From contig JABSSW010000012.1 in NCBI GenBank assembly GCA_018902385.1, positions 682,001-746,000 on the forward strand: a stretch of DNA of 64,000 nt, read 5' to 3'. The notes under the pieces are model-generated. The model saw only the letters and a list, made by a program, of their open reading frames with translations. It ran no database searches and was not told where the DNA came from. A program made the position numbers and the translations under genes. This DNA comes from Physcia stellaris (lineage: Eukaryota > Ascomycota > Lecanoromycetes > Caliciales > Physciaceae). Shown here one piece after another: positions 9,839 through 20,384 of the stretch (its first letter is position 1; each line of letters begins with the position of its first letter).

Positions 9839-12416
9839 GGACAAGGGGAGGACTGAGAGATGAACAAGGGAAAGTTGGGTGTCTTGAGTGCTACGCAACA
9901 ACTCGACAGGTGGTAAGTGCCTATGAAAAGAGTCTCATGTAAGACGGCGAAGTAAATAGACGCCGAAGGAGTGGTCAGCTTGGAAGCCTGGAAGGTCGAC
10001 CTGCATGCAAATCAAACGTTGATGTGGTACAAACAAGAGACCGGGTATAGTAATAAGCAGGAACCTGAGGCTGTGTAGTTGAAGATGACAGGATTTGTAG
10101 AACGTTTCTGAGATGTCCAAACTGACTGTGCCAGATTGCTGCTGCGGTCTACTCATTCTGACTGCGTGTACCTTGCAGCTTGTAGATATATGACAATGGT
10201 AATCAATGATTACTGTGGCTAGCGAACGACTAATGTCACCGGACTGCGGTGCGTTTCATGAAAGTTCAAGGGCCACTTAGCGTTGGCTTCCGCTGTGCCA
10301 TAACCTTGGGTCATGGCTTTGCACAAGGCTTAAAGCTGCGATGGATGAGTCCAGGATGAGACACAGAGGCGAGTCGGCCTGCCCCATGCGTCTAGGCCGA
10401 AAAAGCACAAGGGAGGTATGCGAAATTTGTGCAATTATGAGGGATATTACTGATCAATGCAGTAGCACCAACTGCCACGCAACTCGCGGTAAAGCTAAGA
10501 AAGGAATACCTAAGCGCTCTGAACGATCAGCAAATCGAATCTGTCACCCATTTTGACCCTCTAACGGAGATGACCGTCGCTCGTATGCTGCTCTCTACGG
10601 GGGCCAACTTTGACAGTCTCGGAACAACCATCGCCCACCGGTGGATATGATGAAAGACCAGCGACAGCACTAGCCACCCAGCACCCCGTTCAGCCGCGTT
10701 GTCCTCCGCTACTGTAAGGTTGGGGCTTTGCTGAAATTGCATACAAACCTCAATCAAATTCGGAAGGCTACTGTGACATCGGCTTCATTCAATGCTCGGA
10801 GTAGGCATTGTTTAAAGGCCATGGTCGCTGCAGCCGGAGCTCCGGCTAATGCTTCTTCAGTACACCGTGTTTGAAGGGATTTACTGCTGCAGTTTCTCAA
10901 TTGCCTGTATTGTTGGTTTGTGAGCTCATTAGTGCGGTGTTTCGTGGTTTGCCTCCAGAAATGATTTATGCAGACTCGTTCCTTCCTGCTGAAATGCCTT
11001 GCAGGGCGAGAATCATGCGCTGATGGTGTCGAGGGTCCGAGTAGGAGGGATTCCTAACATCTCTCGTGACAATCTTTGCACGGTTCGTGGAATTCTCAGC
11101 TTGCCCAAGTACTGTAACCCAACGGATGTGGCTGATATTGGTTCGGCACACAATCCCGTCTCTCCATGTGTCTCTCTCACGGACCGTCCGATGATCCGTC
11201 CACATGTTTCTGGCGTCACTGGTACGAGTAGAAGGTCAAGGCCATCCTTGTTCGGTTTTGGTGACAAAACGATGGTATAGTCTTCATCGAAAGGGGCCTA
11301 GTGATCGCTCTATATTACCACAAGGGCGGTGCCGGATTTATGACTAGCTGCACAGGCACACCGAATTAGTGGCCTAGCTATGACGCCTTGCAGACAATCT
11401 CGGGGGTTCCTCAGCGCCTAAGGTATGATGAACTTGGGGGCTTGAACAAAATTGGAAAGTTGGGGTGGAGATTTCTTCATCAGTATATAGTCAGCTGTCT
11501 GTTCAATGTCTTGGCATGTTCTATACTCGGTTAGCCTGCAAGAGCAAGTCAGCCGCAGAGAATACGAATCAACCAATCATTCTCTTCCAAAAAGAGCATT
11601 AGTAGCCAAATTAGCTGAAAATATCCTGCTCTGGGCTCTTTTGGATCAGCTAGCCAGAAGAATAAGGACAGATAAATGCTTGTTTCCAGGTATATCTGTC
11701 GATATGGGTCTATTTTACTGGCAAAGCACCTCTGTTGATCTCAATTGCACTTGCCGGCCCTCCCGCGTCTATCGTGCGTTTCAAATAACGCTGGTCCATC
11801 TTGCTTTTAGGGAACACATAGCGACACTACTGTGACCAGCGAAGGCTGTGCAATCTTGAAACGGTACCTGACAGAAAATCTACAAATCCTGGTGTCAAAG
11901 GCCTCCAAGGCGAGATAGATGAGCACATTCTCTGCTACCCTCGCCGCCTCAACCCCGCATCGCCCACGTGTCAAGGTCGTCCCCCGCTTGTCAGACCATG
12001 GCTTCGGTGCATAAAGGTTGATCGGGCCTCCAGTATGGTCCACGGCCACGGCCACGACCCAGATGGAATGCAGACCTTGGAGCTACTCCGGAATGGTGGA
12101 GATGAGCTATGCGGATTGTCCCTGCCCAAGGCTGTGTTTTCGGACCGTTACCGATGGCTTCATAATTCATTTTTCAGATAAATGATGCTCAGCGGTCGGT
12201 GAAACGGCTATCATACATGTCGAAATGACTGCATCACGAAGCTTGTGACCCTGCGCGGCTTGGCCATGTTGGCCCGGACGTCCGATAGTGCCCAACAATG
12301 TTTCTTGCGGCCATTTGATGCATGACAGTGTTCATCATATCCTCCCAGCAGTGCAAGGTCTTCCACATTGCAGTGTGCATTAGGCAGTAAGGGCCTGCCC
12401 ACCCAACATTCGAGAA
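9839..12416. other. 2.6 kb gene-poor stretch
   Basis: Only short frames in all six phases, with no recognisable motif, spliceable series or repeat. The 109-codon plus frame at 11506-11835 and the overlapping minus/plus frames at 10966-11280 look like chance. Confidence 0.5.
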
Positions 12417-13526
12417 TCACTTGCTTCCGTCCCGCCATTCGTCGCCATTCGAAAGACCATTGGCATAGTTTCCTTTCGTTTGACTGCCGGTTGGCAAGCC
12501 ATCGTGAGCTCCATCGTTGTCTAGCACATTTCCAACTTCTTCATCCCTAGCTGAGTGGTCTGCATACGCTGCGTTGGCCTTATGTTGTGTATCTAGGACC
12601 TGCTCGTCTGCGGAGACCGACACACCTCGAGCACCCCAGCCTCCTCTGGGTGTCTTTGTCGTCCCGTTTGTTGCGGCATTTTCTGGATTTCTGTTCTCCT
12701 CATCGAAGCTGTCGCGATCTCTACCTAACACGCGACTTACAAGCCAACCCCGACTAAGATCTTCTGAGTCCACTACACCGCCGTTACGTAGCTTGACCCT
12801 TTGTCGAGTCCAGTAGACCCAGGCGAAATCGACATAGAGAGCGGTTTGAACGATGCCAAAGATCACAGCGATAGGGTCGAAATGCCCTTCGATTCCGAGC
12901 CGTAAAATCCAATTTAGTATGTAGAATGCTCGGTAGGAGCCAAGGGTCACTAGATAAAAAGAGTCGATCACGGTTGGTACTGTAGTTTGACGGAGTAATA
13001 GGAGTTGCGGGAGTACACAGACTGACTCGAGTATGATCGAGAAAGCCCAGAGGATCTATGCACGCCGTCAGCCCGTGGCAGTTGACTGGTCACATATCGT
13101 TCGTACCTCCATCAAATTAATGTCGGTTCCTCGGAATATCAGGCTCACTAAAGGTGCTGCGACCAGAGCACCTCCAAGACAAATACCGCCTAGTCTCCAT
13201 GCCTTCTCACGTTCTCTAGTACGTGGAAAGACCCGAAGCATAACGAGGATGATGTAGATGGACGAGAAGATATAGAAGTTCTTGAGAACGAAGTTCCATT
13301 TCTGAGATTTTGGTGAAACCCAGAACAGATCAAGATATCTAGTACAGAAAACTGCGGCGTAGAGCATTTGGGTAATGAGAGAAACACCCTCCTAGAGGCT
13401 ACATCAGCACTGTTGGACTTACAAGAGTGATGAACCGACCGCGCTTTGATTTGTGTGCATCGCCCATATCAATATGCATTTGGAGGTCGTATGAGACACG
13501 TCACCAAGGATTCGGAATACATTCAT
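12417..13526 (-). CDS. ER lumen protein-retaining receptor family, with long C-terminal tail
   Basis: Member of the ERD2/KDEL-receptor family, seven-pass proteins that retrieve K/HDEL-bearing proteins from the Golgi to the ER. Start at 13526 gives MNVFRILGDVSHTTSKCIL, the conserved family N-terminus; an ATG three codons upstream is less likely. Exons 13526-13440, 13391-13107 and 13055-12417 are in phase and give about 336 residues. Conserved blocks include EGVSLITQMLYAAVF, CTRYLDLFW, an RTICDQ-free junction after GTDINLME, and FYILNWILR. The membrane core ends near residue 220. The remaining ~115 residues are a hydrophilic Asp/Asn/Gly-rich tail, longer than in the canonical ~215-residue receptor, so this may be the ERD2-like paralogue. 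It is divergent from the DUF1772 gene with 354 bp between starts. Confidence 0.9.
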
Positions 13527-13880
13527 GTTCACCATAATGCGCAGAGATGTCGAGTTCGCTCGCCTGATGGCTTTGCCAGTGGCAGATGGTAGTGAGCTTT
13601 GCAGTGCGACCGAAGTCCGAAATGGTGGAATCACCAATGAGGCGGTAGGCAGCTACTTAGGTTGCGGCCAACAAGTCATGCTGCTGGCGATACCTGTACA
13701 TAGGATTTGCGGTGACGTTGAGCCGATAAACGGTACTGTGAAACCAATCGCGAGTATGTTGAATGTCTTGAGAAGCCAGGTCGATGGTGATGTTGGCAGG
13801 GAGAATCTTGTGCCAAGAGCCATGGCAAGAAATCGAGCTCACGTCTTCTTCTCACCACTCCTTCATTTCGAGCACCCGCA
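13527..13880. promoter_or_regulatory. divergent promoter, ERD2-family / DUF1772
   Basis: 354 bp between two opposed start codons. No TATA box or obvious palindrome is seen; the region must hold both 5' leaders. Confidence 0.45.
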
Positions 13881-14446
13881 ATGCCTTCTTCAATACAGAT
13901 CGCACAGAGCATAGGAATTACAAGCTCTGCTTTTCTAGCTGGTATGCCATCGAAACACAAATAGTGACATCTCTCTTACTGAAATCCATTCCAGGTGGAA
14001 TGCTCTCAATCTCAGCATTTGCCATACCTTCGATTCTCCTGGCTCCGGACTCACTCGTTGCCCGACAATGGAAGAAGGTTTTCGACCTAGGCAAAGCTAG
14101 TGCGCCGCCCATTGCGGCTGCTTCAGCGCTCTCCTTCAGCTTCATCAGCTACCAATGGTATGGCACGCTGAATCAGCCCAAAGCTGAGTTTTACGGTCTC
14201 AGCGCATTCCTCACCATTTGCATCGTACCTTATACACTTGTGCTCATGAGAGGAATTAATGGCAAATTGTTGAGCAAGGCAGCGCAGATTAGTACTCTCA
14301 AGAAAGACGACGAATTTGACGAAAGTCAATTGCCCAAAGGCCAGTCATCGAAAGAGCTCGTGGACCTATGGGCTACATACAATGCTGTTCGAAGCATTTT
14401 GCCTCTCGCAGGATCTGCTGTGGGTCTCTGGACAACTATTAGTTGA
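13881..14446 (+). CDS. DUF1772 (anthrone oxygenase-like) membrane protein
   Basis: Small membrane protein of the DUF1772 family, which includes anthrone oxygenases of polyketide pathways but also many uncharacterised fungal proteins. Exons 13881-13941 and 13995-14446 join in phase across a 53 nt intron, giving 170 residues. The start MPSSIQIAQSIGITSSAFL begins the first hydrophobic helix. GGMLSISAFAIPSILLAP, the segment around ASALSFSFISY, and FLTICIVPYTLVLM are further membrane helices. The C-terminus has a last hydrophobic segment, SILPLAGSAVGLW. No polyketide synthase is in the window, so a role in anthrone oxidation is not supported. It shares a short promoter region with the ERD2-family gene. 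Confidence 0.8.
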
Positions 14447-14562
14447 TATTAGGCGTGGGGTAGGAGGACTTCCTGCGAAGTAGCTCTGACTGAACTGTGC
14501 GTATATTACAGTTTGAACATGGCACTTTGTTCACACCATCATGAGCACTATGGGCTTACAAA

Positions 14563-15780
14563 CTATGGTTGGTCCTTGATTTCATTCCCATCTACTGCTG
14601 GCTCTTGAGTCTCCTCGTCCTCCTCATCCTCCTCATCGTCAAGGTCCTGTATGGGAAACGTCAAGATAGCAGCAATACCACCAAGTCCAGCCAGCTTCTT
14701 CCCACTCTCGTGCTCACTACTTAATACCCTTACCTCACCTCCCTCCACGTCTCTGATCTTATCCACCAATTTGACCCATCTTCTTCGAACCGCTACGTCT
14801 TGTGCTCGGAAAAGTGCATCTGATATCAGCAGAACGCCACCGCCTCTGCCAAGCGCACCCTGCTCGGCAGCTTTCTCAACCTCGTTTGGTCCGTACCATG
14901 CCCGCCCGTCATCTTTTCTTAACAGCGCCATGAAATCGTCCATGAGTTTTGTCTCTCTGGTGAACTTGGTATCCTTCAGTTTCACTAAGACTTCCGGCTG
15001 CCCTAAGACCTCGTTCAGTGCATATAAGTGTCCCGAACTGGAATGAACGACTACAAAATTCGCCTTCTGGGCTGACAGCAATTTATTGTTGGTCCTCGTA
15101 GCCGTCTCTAAAACATACTTCAAGAAGTTTGAAGCAGTATATCCAGGACTTGCAAGCAAAATGGGTTTGGATTCCGAAAGGTCAAGATGCCTCAGCAAAG
15201 TATCCAGGACTGTTCCAAAGAATTTCCCAAGCCCTTTGTCGTGATCCCCTTGAGCTAGACCACCCCTTTTTCTAGGCACTCTGCCCTCGATTCTCTGCCG
15301 CAGTACCGTTCTCGATCCTGTCAGAACGCACAAGTTCGCCATTCCTTCCTCCATCACGATCGCCCATGCTTCCGAGCTCTTCACCGGATCACAAGCTTCT
15401 TTGATAAGATCCCTAGCAACGCTATCCCAGCCCTCGGCTTTCTCCAGTGTGAAATTCCGGTGAATCTCTAGATCTAGGGTATGGTATTGCCCAACTTTGG
15501 TATGCTTTGTCTCTTCAGCTATCCGCCCGTTGACGTGCAGCTGCGAGGATTGTGGGTCGAAGTCCAAACCTGACACGCGTATAGTGAGGGTAATGTGGAT
15601 GCGAGTCGAGGAGGTGGAGCCCGTCGCGGACTCAGTGGTCACTCGGCGCAGGGCAGAGGCACGAAGTGTGTCGGTCGGGCGTATGAGGTTGTAGGCGAAC
15701 CACATATCCTCTGGTTCTTCTGGGCAGAGTGTCATGGTTCCAGAGCCATCGCGCTCTATTGATTGTTTTACAAGGCGCAT
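14563..15780 (-). CDS. DOM34: Dom34/Pelota, ribosome rescue factor
   Basis: Homologue of Dom34/Pelota, the eRF1-like factor that with Hbs1 splits stalled ribosomes in no-go and non-stop decay. Single exon of 405 codons. I chose the ATG at 15780 because MRLVKQSIERDGSGTMTLCP is the exact family N-terminus, although the frame stays open farther upstream. Three domains are visible: an N-terminal Sm-like domain (EEPEDMWFAYNLIRPTD, residues ~1-130), a central eRF1_2-like domain (GLGKFFGTVLDTL, ILLASPGYTASNFLKYV) and a C-terminal eRF1_3-like domain (AWYGPNEVEKAAEQGAL, GVLLISDALFRAQD). There is no GGQ motif, as expected for Dom34. The protein ends in an acidic DDEEDEEDEET tail. Divergent from the aldo-keto reductase. 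Confidence 0.94.
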   Translation of the reverse strand: MRLVKQSIERDGSGTMTLCPEEPEDMWFAYNLIRPTDTLRASALRRVTTESATGSTSSTRIHITLTIRVSGLDFDPQSSQLHVNGRIAEETKHTKVGQYHTLDLEIHRNFTLEKAEGWDSVARDLIKEACDPVKSSEAWAIVMEEGMANLCVLTGSRTVLRQRIEGRVPRKRGGLAQGDHDKGLGKFFGTVLDTLLRHLDLSESKPILLASPGYTASNFLKYVLETATRTNNKLLSAQKANFVVVHSSSGHLYALNEVLGQPEVLVKLKDTKFTRETKLMDDFMALLRKDDGRAWYGPNEVEKAAEQGALGRGGGVLLISDALFRAQDVAVRRRWVKLVDKIRDVEGGEVRVLSSEHESGKKLAGLGGIAAILTFPIQDLDDEEDEEDEETQEPAVDGNEIKDQP

Positions 15781-16097
15781 TGCGAGAGGGATTTGAAATT
15801 TTATCGGATCGGAGAGATTGTTCGGAAGATGTTGGGGCCTGAGAAGTTCAGGGTTCGAAAGAGACTGAAAAGTAGAGGTAAGAATCTGGAATGTTTTACA
15901 GGAGTAATTCATGAGCGTATTGATGAAGGTGAAGTAATTGTTATCGATAAGTGTCGGATTTAGTCGTAAATCCGGGAGAAAAGAAACTTTTGCATCACCG
16001 CTGACTTGAGCTTTGGTACGAAAAACCAGCAGTGGGTAAGCGAGCTTCATATGTCAATTCCTCGCCCTTGACTCTTGAGTCACCTTGAGTTCCTGAA
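15781..16097. promoter_or_regulatory. divergent promoter, DOM34 / aldo-keto reductase
   Basis: 317 bp between opposed starts. The DOM34 frame stays open through most of it, but the conserved N-terminus begins at 15780, so it is taken as untranslated. CTCTTGAGTCA near 16071-16081 includes an AP-1-like TGAGTCA, a possible oxidative-stress element for the reductase. Confidence 0.4.
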
Positions 16098-17378
16098 ATG
16101 ACTGCCGCTTCTCGACTTAATATACTCAAAGATCAACTCAGTTTTCGAGCGTTCTCGCGAGGCTTTGCATCTTCGACTATGGCTCAATCTCATAGCCTAA
16201 ATTCAAAATATCGAATGCTTTCCGGATATGAGATTCCCATTCTAGGTTATGGAGTATGCACCATATCCTTCGACAACCCTTTTTTCCCCCATAATCTTTC
16301 GATTACATCCAAAGAGCGACTTACATTCTCTCATACCGTAGGCTTGATCTAGCTAACGGATATATACTCACCTAGGTCTATCAGACGTAAGCTGGACTGC
16401 AAAAGACGTGGACCGAAGTCAGACTAATGATCACCAAGCCCTGCTGATGTAGCCGAAGACGTGACTCAGCACGCCTTCAAGATTGGGTACCGACATGTTC
16501 GTTGTTACTTCCAATAGCAAATCAACTCTTTGATAACCAACCCCCGAGCGTAGGTAGACTCTGCTCGGGCGTATCGCAACGAGGGACCTTGTGCGGAAGC
16601 CATCAATAAATCTGGGATACCCAGAAGTGACATCTTCTTTACAACCAAAGTGCCGCCTCGATCAATGGGTTACGAGCAGGCAAAAGCCTCAATTGAGTCA
16701 AGCTTCAAGCAAACTGGCCTAGATTACATCGACTTGTAATCCTCATACCTCGCAAGATCAACCCCTTATTGACTAATCAAACAGGTATCTGATCCATGCG
16801 CCATATGGTGGCAAAGAAGGCCGCACAGGTGCATGGCGGGCTTTAGTTGAAGCCCAGCAAGCGGGGAAAATTCGGTCACTTGGTGTGTCTAATTACGGAG
16901 TGCATCATCTCAATGAGTTAGAATCATACATCAAGGAGCTCGAAAGCCAGCATGGCAAAGGCAAAGGCGGTGAAATCAGTGTAGGCCAATGGGAACTTCA
17001 TCCGTGGCTCACCAGGCCCGATATCGTAGAATGGTGTCAAGAGCGAGGAGTCGTCTGTGAAGCTTACTGTCCAATTGTCAGAGGACAGAGGTTTGAAGAC
17101 TCTAAACTGCAGCAAATAGCGAAGAAGTTCAGCAAAACGCCCGCCCAGATTCTAATACGCTGGAGTCTGCAAAGGGTAAGTCATCACGTTCCTTAAAGAC
17201 ACCATAGCCACTAAGCAGTCATTAGGGATTCGTACCTCTGCCAAAGTCGGTCACTCCGTCGAGGATAGAGGAGAACGCCAATGTATACGACTTTGAGTTG
17301 GGAACGGAGGACATGAAGGCTTTGACTACGGAAGATTATTCCCCATGCTCATGGGACCCTACCACGAGCAATGATTGA
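16098..17378 (+). CDS. aldo-keto reductase, 6 exons including an 11-nt micro-exon
   Basis: NADPH-dependent aldo-keto reductase of unknown substrate. Exons: 16098-16253, 16376-16386 (11 nt), 16439-16496, 16554-16735, 16785-17175, 17226-17378. All phases agree, giving 316 residues. Catalytic tetrad residues are visible: Asp and Tyr in VDSARAYRNE, Lys in FFTTKVPP, His in YLIHAPYGG. SLGVSNYGVHHL and GFVPLPKSVTPSRIEEN are the usual cofactor-loop signatures. The first ATG gives a Ser/Arg-rich leader (RAFSRGFASSTMAQ) that could target mitochondria. The ATG at 16180 (MAQSHSLNSK) would give a cytosolic form, so the choice of start is uncertain. Divergent from DOM34. Confidence 0.9.
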
Positions 17379-18154
17379 GAGGAACAAAAGAACGTATACC
17401 AACAATAATTATTACATTGTAGGCCTGCTCTTCTTGTCCTATCATCCAGAATGGTAAATTTTGTTGCTTTAGAACAACCTACCAGTGGCTCACCAGATAA
17501 GAGCAGCCTCCAGAGCACTTATAATCTTTTCACTCTTAATTCATATACTGTTAGCAAGCTTTCTTGATCAATTCATATACTGTTAGCAAGCTTTCTTGAT
17601 CATTAATCCAAATGGCGCCCGTCAAGAGGAATTAATCTTTCTGTGATTTGTGGCTTGATAGTGGTTGTGATGATCACCACAAACGTAATATCTCTTATAC
17701 ATATCCTATTAATGACTGTCTCTTGTCGAAATATGAATCGTCTATCAAGCAAGCAAGCCGATCTTCTGTTGTCCCAAAGCGGGATACCTTGGATTTTGAT
17801 ATCACTTTCATCCACTCCGGTTCGGTGGTTTATTATTGTCTGCTAGGTAACGGGTCGTCAAATTTGGGCAGGTAAGTCTCAATCTCATTCTCAAAATACA
17901 ACCACTGCTCTGCGAACTTAGGGACGCCTGGCTGGAAGATATTGCGCGTGACCTGTATGAAACTCACAATTCCGATTCACTTATCTGACGCCTCAGACAC
18001 CATCTACATGGTCATTATTCGGACAGCAAGACCCGTGGATTCATACACCTCGTATCCCCCAAATCTACCAACTTACAACCGCTTTACAATACAAAAGACA
18101 GACCAACAGTAACACCCAGCAGCAAGACACTCAAATCAGTACTTAGAGAATGAT
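17379..18154. other. intergenic with a perfect 32-bp tandem duplication
   Basis: No supported gene. Short frames at 17643-17875 overlap one another in different phases and lack motifs. The only structure I see is the duplication at 17538-17601. Confidence 0.5.
17538..17601. repeat. perfect 32-bp tandem duplication
   Basis: Copy 1 at 17538-17569 and copy 2 at 17570-17601 are identical, each beginning AATTCATATACTG and ending CTTTCTTGATC. Identity without any substitution suggests a recent event. It lies ~160 bp downstream of the aldo-keto reductase stop. Confidence 0.9.
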
Positions 18155-18568
18155 CTATGGATAATCAAAGTTCTTTACACTGCCCCACATAGCGCCCCGC
18201 TTCTTCACAGACCAACAGAAGCCCGGCTCGTCCTCAGTATGTTGGATCTTCCTGCCCGCGGGATTCTTGCAATCGTCATCGGTAAAAGTGAAAAGCCCGT
18301 GGGATTGGTCTTGATCCGTGCCCCAGTTGATGCCGACGTTGTCGCTGGCCGGGTGGAATATAATGCAATTGCCATTGTGGTGGATCTTGGGGCGCGGGCC
18401 GATTTGCTCCCCTGTGCAATTGAAGTCTTCTGCGCCGTAGGAAGCGATCCATCCCCAGTGCGCGCGGGCTTCGAGGGTTGAGGTGTTGGAGGGGGTGGAG
18501 TCTGTAGAAAGAGGAATAGCAACAGCGCCTGCGCTGAGGAGGGCGAAGAGGATGGGTTGGAGTTGCAT
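18155..18568 (-). CDS. small secreted protein with four cysteines
   Basis: 137 codons, no intron. The N-terminus MQLQPILFALLSAGAVAIPL is a clear signal peptide, with likely cleavage after AVA (residue ~17). The mature part of about 120 residues has four cysteines (FNC, GNC, DDC, GFC), enough for two disulfides. It is rich in aromatic residues and contains N-glycosylation sequons near the N-terminus (NTS, NCT). No enzyme motif is seen. It matches the general profile of fungal small secreted proteins, some of which are effectors or antimicrobial proteins, but sequence alone does not assign a role. A TATAAAA element lies at about 18734-18740 on the minus strand, ~165 bp upstream, fitting a regulated gene. 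Confidence 0.8.
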   Translation of the reverse strand: MQLQPILFALLSAGAVAIPLSTDSTPSNTSTLEARAHWGWIASYGAEDFNCTGEQIGPRPKIHHNGNCIIFHPASDNVGINWGTDQDQSHGLFTFTDDDCKNPAGRKIQHTEDEPGFCWSVKKRGAMWGSVKNFDYP

Positions 18569-18733
18569 TCTGGGAGGGAGGAGGGAGCCCCTAGGGTATG
18601 TAGATCTGATTATGAAGAATCTTCTTTCTTTCTCTGACTTTTTGTTGGAGTTTTTGGCGTTTTGTGATGGGCTATGAGACTGGACTGTGAGTTGTGGATC
18701 TGGAAAGCATGGCCTCTGTCTGAGAGGACTCCG

Positions 18734-18740
18734 TTTTATA
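18734..18740 (-). promoter_or_regulatory. TATA box of the small secreted protein gene
   Basis: TATAAAA on the minus strand about 165 bp before the ATG at 18568. Position and sequence fit a core promoter; not tested. Confidence 0.45.
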
Positions 18741-19474
18741 AGCTATACCCACAAATCACTCGGCCACCGATTGTGTGGTGACTGCCTAGGGAACAGAAGT
18801 CAAAGACCTGTGAATCGGGAAAGGGATACAACAATGACAATGAAGGCGCGCAATATCCAAGTTGCCACTCGGAGGTGAATTCTGGGGCATTGGAGCGTCG
18901 TAAATTGCAAGGCTCGAACATCATCGACATGTCCTGCATTTCTGCTCCTCCTCTCCTAGCTCTATTCATGCCTTCTCACCCGTCGTTTCTTTCTTCTATG
19001 CCCAGTCAAAGCGTAGCCGCGACACCGATTCTCCAGGCACCAGCGACCCGATAACTGTGGACTTCCGACTGAAAGTCCCCACGAGTCACGAGATTCATGC
19101 TCGCTCGCTGTGGGTTCTCCATTGCCATTCGGCGCTAAGGATATTTGACTGATCGTATCAAGAACGGACACGGAGTATGAGACGATCTGCTATCCACGTC
19201 AGGAGGCATCGATACAGCTATCTTTATGGCACGCACGGGCGAGATAAGGGTCGAAGTGATACGCTGTATTTTGAAGTGGTTGCGAGAATACATTGTTGTC
19301 AGAGGGCTTGTGGGCCACGCCTGCAGGGATGCTGTAAACCCTTGTGTATGGATCAAGCGTGGATTGACGACTAGATCACTTTTTTTTTTCAGAGCGCTTT
19401 CCTGCACACACACGATGTTATTCTGCAAATACATTTTTTGGAAAAACTCATCACCTGGACTGCCAGGCATCACC
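18741..19474. other. intergenic, nothing supported
   Basis: Short overlapping frames only (for example 19135-19473 minus). They show no motif or splice continuity. Confidence 0.45.
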
Positions 19475-20384
19475 CTAGTGCGACCTCATCATCTTGGCCA
19501 AAAATTCAAATGTGTCCCTACGCTTATCGACAATGTCGAGGAACTTCTCCTGCGGCCCAATGGACCCGATAACGATCTGGTCCTTCCCACTAGCCAAGCC
19601 ATCATACGCCTCATCGCAGAACTTGCCGAGCGGCATGCCCAGCGCTCGCCCCTTCTCCTCCCCCATGTAGTCGTGTAGCTCCGTCTGAACGGGCGGAGGG
19701 GAGATTTCGAGGACCTTGACATTGGAGCCGGCGTTGTTGAGTTGTTCGCGAAGGCAGAGCGTGAAGCAGTTCAGCGCGGCTTTCGAGGCTGAGTAAGCGG
19801 GCATGTTCCAGGCTGGGACGATGGCGAGGTTGGAGCCGGTGCTTGGAGGCGTCAGTAAGGTCTCACGCATTTCTTTACCGGTTTCTGGATAGGGCCTAAT
19901 GCCAGGGAAAAGGTAGAAAGTGCTATCCTGTGACAATCAGAACTGGGAAGAAAGGGATTACTTACTAGACGATGCTGGTTTGTGTGTTCTTCGCCTGGAG
20001 GAAGGGTAGGAACGTAGTCGAGATGTTCACAAAGCTCGTGAAGTTGACGCTGACCTCCTTGTGGAAAGCCTCCAGATCGACCTGTTTCGGCTTGGTGAAG
20101 TCGTGCACACCCTGGATGCCCGCGTTGAGGAAAACGCAGTCGAGATCGGGGTTCCTGCTGTTGATATCCTCGACGAACTTGCTCAGGTTCTGGGTGTCGC
20201 TGATGTCGTAAACGACGCCATCGGCTTTGCTGCTGCCGTGTTTCTTGATAAAGTCGTCAATACGGTCCTGGCGGCGGCCAACAGCGATGACTTTGGAGCC
20301 TTCGCGAATGAGCTTCTCGGCCATACCAAGACCGATGCCGGAGGTGGCGCCGACCATGAGCACGGTTTTGTAGGGGAAGGACAT
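19475..20384 (-). CDS. short-chain dehydrogenase/reductase
   Basis: Classical SDR oxidoreductase, NAD(P)-dependent, substrate unknown. Exons 20384-19966 and 19841-19475 join across a 124 nt intron (GTAAGT donor) and give 261 residues. The cofactor motif is MVGATSGIGLGMAEKLI. VGRR after the second strand suggests NADP preference. CVFLNAGIQG is the NAG motif. The rejoined SIVYTGSNLAIVP supplies the catalytic Ser region, and YSASKAALN gives the Tyr-x3-Lys catalytic pair. ISPPPVQTELHDYMGEEKG follows, as in the YdfG/DltE-like cytosolic group. No signal peptide. It stands alone, with no biosynthetic partner nearby. Confidence 0.9.

Noticed and set aside
13881-20384. Secondary-metabolite cluster suggested by DUF1772, AKR and SDR genes
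   Set aside because: No PKS, NRPS, terpene cyclase, P450 or pathway regulator; the genes are separated by DOM34 and kilobases of spacer and face different directions.
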